DNA of 64,000 nucleotides from NCBI GenBank assembly GCA_004431415.1, contig QPMI01000416.1:186001-250000 (forward strand), written 5' to 3'. The notes under the pieces are model-generated. The model did not search any database and was not told the DNA's origin. It saw only the letters and a program-made list of their open reading frames with translations. Numbering within the stretch: the first letter of the stretch is position 1; each line of letters opens with the position of its first letter. Source of the stretch: Cyanophora paradoxa. Taxonomy: Eukaryota; Glaucocystophyceae; Cyanophorales; Cyanophoraceae. Shown piece after piece: positions 35,585 to 45,797 of the stretch. Position numbers and translations under genes: made by a program.

Positions 35585-35850
35585 GCAAGCTGTCTGAGCC
35601 TGTACGTATACATCACACGTTCCCGTATATACGTATACGTACATCGATATCATGCCAGTACGGGTAACCTCTAACATGGCTCACACCGGGTCACGGGTAG
35701 ATGAGGGAATCCGATGATCACTGGTTAGATCTAGTAATATTAATGGATGGGTGCTTTCTTTCGCGAGCATGCAATCATGAATCTGAATGAATCGATCTCG
35801 ATCACGTGAGCAAGATCTCTAGAGATCCTAGGTCTATTGCTAGATCGATC
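35585..35850. repeat. Dispersed repeat, copy 2
   Basis: Partner of 20833-21150 in the same orientation. It shares the AGCTGTCTGAGCCTGTAC head, the GATGAGGGAATCCGATGATC and CACTGGTTAGATCTAGTAA blocks, and an ATCACGTGAGC tail, with a unique GTATAC/TACGTA-rich insert in between. Confidence 0.6.
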
Positions 35851-36011
35851 TAGTTGATCATCGAGTCGGCCGCAGCGATCGCGATCGCGTCGTCGCGATC
35901 GTACGTGATCTGGATTCTGGACTGGCCCAGTGGGCCGGCGCCCCGCCGGCCCGGGTCCCGGCCCCCGGGGCCGGGGGCCCGGGACTCGCGCGTGATCGGT
36001 GCGAATCCCGG

Positions 36012-36220
36012 CGGGAGTCGGGAGTCGGGAGTCGGGAGTCGGGAGTCGGGAGTCGGGAGTCGGGAGTCGGGAGTCGGGACTCGGGAGTCGGGAGTCGAGT
36101 TCTAGTCGGGACTCGGGAGTCGGGATCGGTCGCGACTGGCGATCATCGGACTCCGGGATCGGGACTCGGGAGTCGCCGATCGCGAGAGTCGGGACTCGGG
36201 AGTCGGGGCTACGTAGGTAT
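36012..36220. repeat. GGGAGTC heptamer minisatellite
   Basis: At least ten uninterrupted or near-perfect GGGAGTC units from 36012 to 36105, then diverged GGGACTC/GGGAGTC units to about 36212. The G-rich strand has regularly spaced GGG runs. No gene; it lies in the 5' flank of the next secreted-protein gene. Confidence 0.8.
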
Positions 36221-36531
36221 AGCTTGCAGGCAGTTTGGAGCTTTGACCGGGCCTATTACCGGCCCGCCGCGCGCGTACGTACGCATATACTACCGTACTA
36301 CGGTAGTATACGTCTAGCGTACGGTCGCCGGGTTGCCGGCGACTTGCCGCAGCTGCCGCAGTGCATGTTGAAGCTGCCGATCGTAGTCGCAGCATACGTA
36401 TACGTATAACGGTAAACGGTGTATCGATAACGCGTACGGCATGCGTAGGCAAGATCGTATCGGCAAGATCAAGAGATCGCCGATCTGCGCAGGCACATGC
36501 ATGCGCGCACATATGCATGCGCTGGAGCACA

Positions 36532-39500
36532 TGTCAATGCTGCTCCGCTTGACTGTGTTCTTCTACGTTTGTTGTGTGCTATCGCAGCTTTCAGCAGCAG
36601 CAACGCATGCATATGCAGCTAGCGATCGTGATCGATCGAGGACTCGGGCATCTGATCATGAAGATTCGCACATGCAGGCCGAGCGCAGCAGCGGTGCGCT
36701 CGATCTGCCTTCTCATTCCTTCGCTTGGCCTGATCATTACCTGTACGTATATACGTACCTGCCGCTGACCCTGCATGCGCTCGCGCGCATATGCATGCGC
36801 AGCTGAGCACAAGTCGACGTCTCGCGATCGCGATCGAGCATGGTCATGGGGCGCGTCTCCTCGAACAGTGCGGTCGAGGAAAGATCTGCCGGCTTTCGCT
36901 CGCCGGCCTTTTGACGAGAAGGAGAACGAGCGGGTGGAGCGGCACTTTCACGAGTCCTGGCGCGCGCAACGCGCATGTGAGGACGTCGAAGTCGACACGG
37001 ACCATTCGCGTTCGAATTCGGCCACAGGCGACGCTAGCGCTCGAGCTCATGATGATCAGTCTGAGCCCACAAGGCCCAAGTCGGCGGTGAGCGCTATCGC
37101 CCCCGGCCTGGCCCGGCCCGGCGGCCGCGGCCACCATCGCTAGCTATATAGCTGCGCATATGCATGCCTCAGTGCAGCGTTAGTAGCTGCAGTGAATCCG
37201 CTGGCCGCGGTCACATGCAAACTGACCGCCCGCGCCTTGGTGCGTGCCGGTACGCAGCGCGCACGTGCTCGGCCATCGCATCCCTTTCATCGGGATTATG
37301 AGCAGAGTCAAGGCCTAGGTATATATCTTTTTACGCTTTCCGCGATGCATATGGCCGCGGCCGGTGATCGCGCGCGCTCACGATCATCGTCAGGGCCGAA
37401 TTCGAATTCGAAACCAGAAGACCGCGGCCGTATGGGTGCAGACACCGGCGAGGACGCGCATGCGCACGTTCACCCCACGGCCCCGTGGAAAGTGTTCGAG
37501 GAGACCATCCTCCACCCCACGGGGACGAGGGCCCGCTTCTGCAGCGGCAAGGGCGCCCATGCCCATCGCAACACAAGCAAGAGCCGAACGTTACTGGATG
37601 ACGTCGACGTCGATATCGATGCGGAGGATCCTGCAGCTGCCGCAGGGGAATCGGAGGATCCGGAGCCTGTGGCTGCAATGCTGCGGTATGCTGTGCAGCC
37701 CCGTCCGGAACGCGTCGATCTGGACAGCGTCTTCGAATCCGCTCCCGGTCTGCTGTCGATCCGCTGCGAGCCGGCGCGCCTCGTCTTTCGCACGCGGTGG
37801 CCCTCTCCCGCGGCGGATGCAATCGGCGCATGGTCTCCTGGCGCGCTGCTTGCGTCTAGAGGGAAGCACGCCTGCGCACTCGATGGCAAGAGCATACTGC
37901 GGAGAATAACTCGCCTCCCCGCCGTCCTGTCCAGTGTCCACGACCAGAGCCCTGTGGAGGCCTTGATCGAAGTACGCTCTCATTCTGTGCCTTTCACAGT
38001 GCGTGTCAGATCTTATTCGAGCGTTATCATGACTTGTCATGACTTGGACTGCTTGCAAATATTATTTCATGCGCAGGATTTGTTCTACGCTGGCCACATT
38101 CAAATGTTCCTTGACAACCCTTCCGAACTCCGTACTGACACGGCCACGGGCACTAGCACTGGCCCTAATAATACCACAAAAGAAGATACAAGTACTCTTA
38201 CCGAAACGAATTCCGACCCATCCAATACCAATGGCGGACAAATCTCGGCGGAAGCTGCTGAACGATGGAGATCGCTGCTCTGGACCTTCGAAATCAAATT
38301 CGATCCCCAGAGATTCGATCTTTACTCAATCAGTGCGCGCTAAATACATGGATCAAGATACCCTAGGCCTCATGCATTCTTGCAGATAAGGATTTTTCTT
38401 TTTCGGAGACTTTTGGGATGATTACGCTTCAGTGCAATCCCTGTTATTTCAGATTTGCGTCCTACTTGGTTCTTGAAGTCATGATGGCGTTCACCACCGA
38501 CTGGAGTTTATTCGAAGACGTGTCGCCGTGGGAGCGGCCAAGCGTTGATTTTAATTTCGGCATTGCTACCGATTGGGAGCTTCGAATGGATTTTAAATTA
38601 ATTTTGCAGTGCGTGTCGGTTCTGTTCTCGATTCGTTCCTTTTTGTTTACAGACTTTGACAAAAATGTAGTTCTTATCGGAACCTTATCAAGCTCTATAC
38701 AACGCCCTTTAACCTGCCTTCCTTCGAGATCGATGACGTCGAGGTTCGTCTTTTGTTGTACTTTTTGGCACACGTGCAATTGACCACTTACATGCGACAG
38801 GTGGATCTGGTGGCAGAGATTGGAGTTGGAATCGAACTGAAAGTCGACCTCCAACATCCCATAGTCGCATACGCCAATTTTTTGATTCCCTCGCCAGGCT
38901 TTTACCTGTAAGTGTCACGATACCTTGAAATCTTCGTTAAAAATGCTGCGTCCACCTGCAGGGGAATTTACTACAGACAAGGCATCTATAGCACCCGTGC
39001 GGATAAAGGGCCTGAGTACGGAGTCGTGCGTCGCCGATGACATTATCATTATTATTTGAATTGATAATTAAAATTACTCCAGAAGCCGCAAGGGGGGGTG
39101 GAACAGCCAACTTTCACTCGAGGCATCGATGCCCCCCAAACGAATTCTATTACCGCAACAATCGGTCCAGCGTGAGTGCATGCGAATGCGAACTTGAGTA
39201 TTTATTTACAATATTGATGACAAATTCCGCACATCGACAGGATCTTTCTCAATTTCGAAATACCCCTTTTATATCGATTCGAAGCATCTTATACCCCGGT
39301 GGGCCTGTACGTATCGGCGGCGACCAACGAAGATTCTTCTGGCGGTCTTGGGGTGCGCTGACTAGCTATAGCTTCCGACCTTCAGCCCTTTTCGTAACTT
39401 TACATGCGCATATCGTGGGCTTTGCAGATAACGCTAAGCGGAGGGCTCGCGTTTAACGGCTGGTATGTTCAAAGTTATCCGATGTGTCTTTTATCGGACG

Positions 39501-42500
39501 AAGATCTGCGCGACCTGTGCACCTGGGCGCTTAAATTCCTTAACTTTAAGAAGTCATATGCCGGATCGCAAAAAGCGCTCGTAACCATCAAATATTATCG
39601 TGAGTCTTTCTCTCGTCTTTGCCTTTCTCTTCATCTTGATGATAATCAATCGCGCTTTTCGATATATAGCACCCTCCGTAGATGGGCTACCCCCTTCGAT
39701 TAATCTGGCGCCTAGCGCATCGTACTCGATTCCGTTTACAGCAACCAGCCTCAGCGGGGGAACCATCTCCTCTAATGGCATTTCTTTCCAGTCTTCGTCG
39801 ACCAGCGTCACGGCGACCTGTTCTGGATACGGTTCCTCCTACACGCTCACTCTGCGGGCGAGCTCATCCGCATCGAGTGCCGAAGTGGAGGCGCGAGTTT
39901 TCTGGTTATGTTTTACATTTCTAACCGCTTGTAGATCACTAATTAAATATAATGCACGCTCTTCATCTCAGATCACAATGACCGTCACGAGCTCTCAGTT
40001 CACACGGGCTAAACGCAAGATTACGGTCAAAGTGACGCCGTTGCAGCCATTGCAGCCTTCTGGGCAGCCGTCTGGAAGTGCGTGTCTTTTTTTCAAAGTT
40101 CCAAGGTCTTTACTGACGAGTCTTCGCCATTATGTAGCTACGGACCCGGGGAGCACGTCAACTGGGGCAGCCCAAGCCACTCCAGAGACGTGGAGCTGTC
40201 CGTCCACTGTGAGCATATCGAACGGGGGCACGGTTCGCAGCAACGCTGCGGGGAGCGCAACGTACGCGCCAAGCATGCGGAGCTGCTGGCAAGCGTGTGC
40301 GCCCTCCGGGCAGCGCATGTCCCTTGGCTTCAGCAGCTTTGCAACCGAGTCCGGCTATGACATACTCACCGTTTATGACGGTGAGTCATAGCTATAGCGA
40401 ACAGGCTCGGTTCTCTGACTGACGCGCTCGAAATGCGCAGGCCAAACTGCTTCTCTGACTTCAAAAGTAGGGAGCTACAGCGGCAGCTACCCGGCGCTGA
40501 CCTTTCTGTCTACCTCGACTTGCCTGTTGCTGAAGTTCTCCTCCGACGACGGGCGTGAGCTGGCGGGCTTTGTCGGCCTTGCGGCGTCCGTTGCGCCTGC
40601 TCCAGTCGGCAAGCTTGCTTGTTGTTGTTCTTGGCCGATACATATGCTGATGACCATCACCGCTTGCAGTGACGCCGGCTCCTATCACATACGATGCTTC
40701 GTGTGAGTACCTTACAGACAGCAACGGGGCTTACACATGGGTACCGGCCGCGTACAATCAGGGCCTTTGCAAGGTCATCTGCGGCGGGGAAGGGCAAACC
40801 GTTCACGTCGCATTCCCCTATTTCAGTACAGTGTACAACGACCCCGATCGGGTGTACGTTTACACCGGAGCCACGAAGACGTCGGCTAATCTGCTGAGAA
40901 CTCTGTGGGGCGGGTACACGGAGGGCACCTTGCACATTTCAGCCGGTCGCTGCGCGCTCGTGCATTTCTACACGACTCGAACCACGACACCCCTCTCAAC
41001 TACAAAGGCGACGCTCCGCTGGCTGATCACAGGTCGGTACACCTTCGCATCCTCCCCCAGTACCAGCTTTGAATGGTTGACGGCCTTGGTTCTGTCATCC
41101 TCAGGGCAGAGCAAGTGCAAGGGGCTTGTTGATACAACACCCAACTGCCCATCCGGATTGACAGGCAGCACGAGTGGCAGCGTGAATCCGTCGTCCTTCA
41201 CCTATCTTCCGACCCTCACAATCCCACCCGGTAATATTGCACGCGATGCACTATTATAATTAGGGCACAAAATGACAAGCGCGCGATTTCGTGCAGGCTG
41301 CTCGGCAACGTACACAGCACTGTGCTCGAACGAGTATGCAGCCTACACGAACGAGTACATCCACTTCTACACAAGGCGCGTGAATGAAAGCGATGATCAG
41401 TTATTGATGAACTGTGCTTTGTATTTATTCGTTGATCAGATCGAACGGGGTTGCGCTGACGGGAGCAAGGTGAAGCGATTGCGAACAGACGGTCTTTCCA
41501 ACTAATCCTCTAATCTCTGCGCCAGTGACTCCCAGCAAATTCAACGAAAAGCGTACTGCCCTACAACGACGGCCGATCTGGAGTTCTCGACCCATTCTGT
41601 GTCGGCGTGCTCGGTATGCTTCCCAGCGCAGGTCTCGGCAATGATGGCCAACCCTTACACAACGTCCGGCCGCTACTACAACTGGCAAGTCAGCTCGACC
41701 ATGAGCTCGTGCGGCTCCACCGCGAAGTGCTGTGCGCGGGCCTTCGACAGCTCTTGAACTTCCGCTAGACCCTTGTGCTCACATGCTTTCCTTCCGTTTT
41801 CCGCAGCGTGGGTGCCGAAAATCTTTCCGTCTGTCCCGGGCCCATCGGAGTGCCTTGCAGGCTGGCCGTGCACCATATCGTACACATGGCAGGGCACGAT
41901 TCCGACGTTGACTGTCGCGCTGAAGACCGCCAATCTTTCCGATGTTTTAATTATCGCCACCGATGCGCCTTCGGGGTCCAACTTTGCTGGAACTTTCACT
42001 TGGACGGTGCTAGTGCCATGCCATTCCATGCGATGACATCTGCCTGACTATGCGAACAGCCTCCAGCTTCTATTCAGGCAGGAAGCTATCTCCTCGCGCT
42101 GAGCAGCACCGGGTGTCCGGAAACGCAAACAGTCTCTACTCCGATATTCGTTCGCCCAGGTCTGCGCATTTTACATTCCGGTCATGATCAATTGCTTTGA
42201 GCAGATACTTAAGCTTTCTATTTCCTGGCAGCGCCTTCGTTTTCCGTCACGAAGCCGATCAGTGGGGGCATCACGTATTGGAAGTATGAGCGGGTGTATG
42301 AGATCGCGTGGGCTATCGATCCCTCCTTCCGCGTTTTCTCCGTCAGCATTGGCCGCAAGCCGACACCATCTGGGGCTTGGGTGCCGCTCCTCAATGTTTC
42401 CAGCGCAATACAGCAGACGAGAACATATGTCTTACTGAATACTACCTTCCCATCTGGCGTGTATTCCATTCGCATCGCCAGCGTCGACGATCCTCGCATC

Positions 42501-43414
42501 TCTGTGATTGCAGAAAACGTCATCAACGTTACCAGCAGTGCGTGATCCAGTCCTGGATCGACGGTTAAACTTGCTATTTTAAAAGTTTGTGCGCAGTTTT
42601 GCCTCGCGGGCCTTGCTTCCCCTCTCTCGCGACCGAGCCCGCCATGCTCCGCCTCGGAATGAACAAGCTCGGCTCCCTCTGCTCCCGACCGCTTGAAGCT
42701 CAGGATGAAGACGAAGGGACCTTCGTAGCTTCCACGGCGGCATCGTTTGGCGGCCGCTGGGTGTTCGCGGCGAGCGCCGCCGGGAACTACAGCTTCGACA
42801 CGTTCGCCTCTGCAGGGGATCTCGACGCTTCCAACTCGACAGTGTGGCCGGTGGTAGAGATTCGCGATCAGGCTTGCGACACGATTCTGAGCTCCTCTTC
42901 GTCGCCCACAGCTCAGGTGGATGACGGTCTCTCCTCGCAAGCGGTGGCCCTCCGCACCGGACAGACCGTCTACGTCGTGATTGGGTCGCGGGGGCCTGTC
43001 TGCAGTCGCAACACAACCATCTCGATCCGCCTGCAAGGTAGCGACTGTGGCTTCCTCGGACCCATTTTACGAGAAATGACTGCTTGTATACGTATTCAGG
43101 CTACGCGGCTTCTGTTACTCCTCGATATTGGCGAGCCTCAGGGTCTCAAACCGTCACCGTGAACGGGACCAATCTGTTCAACGCGACGGCAGGGACGCCT
43201 GTCGTGCGCCTGCGTTCGTCATCGGCCGGTGTCATAGCTATAGCGACGCTTGCGGCTTCTGCGGGGTCTTCCCCGAGCCGTCTCACGTTTGTGACCCCGT
43301 CGTCGTTGTCGGAGTTCGTGGGGCCTATCGATCTCGATATCTTCGACAAGGAAGCGAACGTAACGAGCCTCTCGCCACCCTCGACGACAGCATCGCTCGC
43401 TGCCGTTCTCGGAG
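36532..43414 (+). CDS. Giant secreted modular protein, 5' part (CUB-like, Kre9-like and IPT/TIG modules)
   Basis: Met at 36532 gives a signal peptide (MSMLLRLTVFFYVCCVLSQL, then SAAATHA). Some thirty short introns follow. Exons encode, in order: a charged linker; ERVDLDSVFESAPGLLSIRC (37710); VDLVAEIGVGIELKVDLQHP (38802); an Ig-like Ser-rich exon (39672); a CUB-like exon with TESGYDILTVYDG (40138-40381); a second CUB-like exon with FSTVYNDPDRVYVYTGATKT (40691-41030); Cys-rich exons (CSATYTALCSNEYAAYTNEY; YCPTTTADLEF); a Kre9-like module (CTISYTWQGTIPTLTVALKT); an exon with FGGRWVFAASAAGNYSF; and an IPT/TIG module (GSQTVTVNGTNLF). The last 5' exon ends at 43414 with donor GT. The polypeptide resumes at 54335, beyond Polinton element 1. 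Role inferred: cell-surface or matrix glycoprotein. Confidence 0.7.
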
Positions 43415-43421
43415 GTTCGCT

Positions 43422-43774
43422 AGCTCAGCTTGGCGCGGTGTCTCCAACAATTAAATCCGCGGATCCTTACGATTCACCGTAACAGCATCGAATCTAATCG
43501 AAAATCACCGTAAGGCTCAGTGTCACGATCGATAATTTCGGTTTCACAATCGATATAATACAACTTCATCGATTAACTCGACCCAATTCATCTTTTTATG
43601 CGCGGTGACTTCGTTAAGTCGGCAGAATGCCTCTTCTCCCACGATTCCGCACGATTCCGCTCGATACACAGTAAGAATTCGTCTTTTTTCGCGCGGTGTC
43701 TCCCACGATTCACAGTAACTTTTAACCAAAAGTTTAATAAAAATAAATCATGCACGACTTCTTAGATTATACTT
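43422..43774. repeat. Left terminal inverted repeat of element 1
   Basis: 353 bp, matching 53947-54299 in reverse complement with one mismatch (T at 43628). It includes the last nine codons of the integrase. A 13-base direct repeat GCGCGGTGTCTCC occurs within it at 43433 and 43691, a possible integrase-binding pair. Confidence 0.95.
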
Positions 43775-44800
43775 TCTTCTCACAACATTGCTACGGTTTG
43801 GTTTGATTCCTTCTTTCTTCAACCTTTGATTAACTGTATTCGTTTTCTTTACTCTTGTTATTCGTTTTTGCGATGGAATCTTAATGACTTCATTAACTTT
43901 CACTTTCTGTAATTCTTGCTTCTTGAAGCGTCGCTTAACTTCCTTCTCGTCCCCATCCATATCTTCCAACACTTTGAATCTATTCCCATCAGACCTTCCA
44001 ACTTTATAAACCTTTTGACTAAACCTTGCACCTTCCTTTTCAAATGCACTCTTCTTACCTTCTAACACTCGAACAGTATCACCTGGTTTAACATCGACTC
44101 TCTCATTTCCCTTCACGTTATTATTGTGAACAGTATCCCGAAGGTAAATATATAGTTGTTTATCTTCGTTAGAATACACTGTATTTGGTGAATCATTCTT
44201 CAAGGCACTATGGGGTGAATTGTTATAAATGGCGAGAACTTCGGTCACTAAATCAATCCACTTACTTGTCCCATTCGATGTCATTGCCTTCCGTAAATAC
44301 TGCTTGAAAGTCCTGGTGAATCGATCGATAATTCCGAGTTTATCACCAACTGTAATGTGTTCATCCTTAGCGACATCGGTATACAATCGCACCCCATGTT
44401 CTCCACACCAATTGCGATACATTGCGCTGGAAAACTCATTATCTCCCGATAGAGCAGCAACTTTACCTGCATCCTGTTTGAATCGATTTAGAATACTTGG
44501 GATGTTTTCGTTCGTTTTGAAAGGATACACGAATGCCTTTCTGCTCAGAATATCAACAAAACTAATCATCTTAAAAATACCATTGTTTGCAGTTTGAAAT
44601 CCTTTGAAATACATAATATCTACTTGGAATGAACGTGGTTTCGCAACAATCCTTAGGAATGATTTAGGCTTTTTCGGTTTCTTGAATATCTGATGCACTT
44701 CTGAGTTTAAAAAGCGTTTTTTCAATTCTTCCTCATCAAAGTTTACTTTATCATTAATCAATTTCTGGCGATACTTCTTGTAAGATAACACATTATCCAT
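43748..44800 (-). CDS. Polinton-type rve integrase
   Basis: 350 residues. Inserts the linear element into DNA with a 6-bp stagger. An RNase-H-fold core spans about residues 60-200, with QVDIMYFKG (first Asp) and LSGDNEFSS (second Asp). Thirty-eight residues further on, LGIIDRFTRTF has Asp where the third acidic residue, usually Glu, is expected. It is followed by NNSPHSALKNDSP, the usual post-catalytic motif. C-terminal to this is an SH3-like region (VKPGDTVRVLEGKKSAFEKE, FSQKVYKVG) and a basic tail ending KYNLRSRA. No N-terminal zinc motif is seen. The start codon abuts the stop of the upstream helicase frame. The 3' end lies inside the left inverted repeat. Confidence 0.9.
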   Translation of the reverse strand: MDNVLSYKKYRQKLINDKVNFDEEELKKRFLNSEVHQIFKKPKKPKSFLRIVAKPRSFQVDIMYFKGFQTANNGIFKMISFVDILSRKAFVYPFKTNENIPSILNRFKQDAGKVAALSGDNEFSSAMYRNWCGEHGVRLYTDVAKDEHITVGDKLGIIDRFTRTFKQYLRKAMTSNGTSKWIDLVTEVLAIYNNSPHSALKNDSPNTVYSNEDKQLYIYLRDTVHNNNVKGNERVDVKPGDTVRVLEGKKSAFEKEGARFSQKVYKVGRSDGNRFKVLEDMDGDEKEVKRRFKKQELQKVKVNEVIKIPSQKRITRVKKTNTVNQRLKKEGIKPNRSNVVRRKYNLRSRA

Positions 44801-45797
44801 TATTGAGCAGCGCAGTTACACCTAATATGTGACAGGAAACAATTTTTGGTAGTATGGGGCAACGCATTATTGATTCGATCAATAGAAATTACGTTCAGAT
44901 CGAAGTCCATACCACCATAACAACGAAGACAGTGACCATATTGCTTGCCGTAGCGTTTCTTGCACCAATCCCAATTGACATACTCCTTCTCGTCATACGG
45001 TCTGTTTGCCTTCTTGTCTTGCTCCTTGTACTGCTCAATTCTCTCGCTGAACTTCTTCATGTTCACAACGTGTTCTGCCCACTCATACCCATCATGGTAA
45101 ATCTTCACACGACTTAGCTCGGTAGTTCGGGTGATTGCTGTGTAGAACCATTCCGCAGAAACGAAGGGCGCACCCGCTTCATAGATCACCACATTACCGC
45201 TCTTGCAATCTATTGTATCACCCTGAATCACGTGACAGGTATAAGCGTAAGGAAGTGAGAAATATCTCATTGCAGGTGGGTCTAATGTGATCACTTCCTT
45301 TGTAGCGATATCTTCGATGACGAACTCTTTGTCGTCATATGCCTTGATGGTGTACGTAAATCCATTGTGAATAGTCACACCATTTTTCACGATCCTTTGC
45401 TTTGCGACAATCTCCACACCTTTCGCAAAAATTGGGACATCTTCCCCGTAGTTCAATTTATGCAATTGCAGGTTGACTTCCGCAGCCTTGCGATTGGTGT
45501 AAACGATCGCCCTGTCATCTTTCTCCAAAGTATCGACCGTTTCAAACCTGTACTTTTTAATGACATCGGGAACACTCAAACGATTTTCGAAGAGATCCTT
45601 TTTGATTTCCTCGACAGTGTCGCGGTCTTCTTGGGTCTTGTGACGCTTATTAACCTTCAATACTAACTCGTTCTTGAACAGGAGACGCAGAATGTATGAG
45701 TAGTATTCTTTTTGGTCAACCGTCATATCCTGGATGGGCGGATTTTGGTGTGGGTCACCTGTAGCGATGTAGACCTTATCCGGAACAGCACTTCCAT
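44800..45797 (-). CDS. C-terminal half of SF1 helicase plus HNH-like tail (downstream of a frameshift)
   Basis: Continues the helicase of the preceding frame after a -1 shift near 45797. Helicase motif III is directly readable in this frame (KVYIATGDPHQNPP). Later motifs are YFSLPYAYTCHVIQGDTIDC and SAEWFYTAITRTTELSRVKI (motifs V/VI region). The last 60 residues carry CLRCYGG...ISIDRINNALPH...NCFLSHIRCNCA, a Cys/His pattern like an HNH endonuclease. From the first downstream Met (45726) it would be a separate 308-residue protein, but the helicase core only makes sense when combined with the upstream frame. Confidence 0.8.

Noticed and set aside
36012-36220. Telomere-like repeat
   Set aside because: GGGAGTC is not a known telomere unit, and the array is internal with genes on both sides.
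43544-43729. 61-codon frame present identically in both inverted repeats (also 53992-54177)
   Set aside because: It is open in both copies only because the repeats are nearly identical. No family or start context supports it as a gene.
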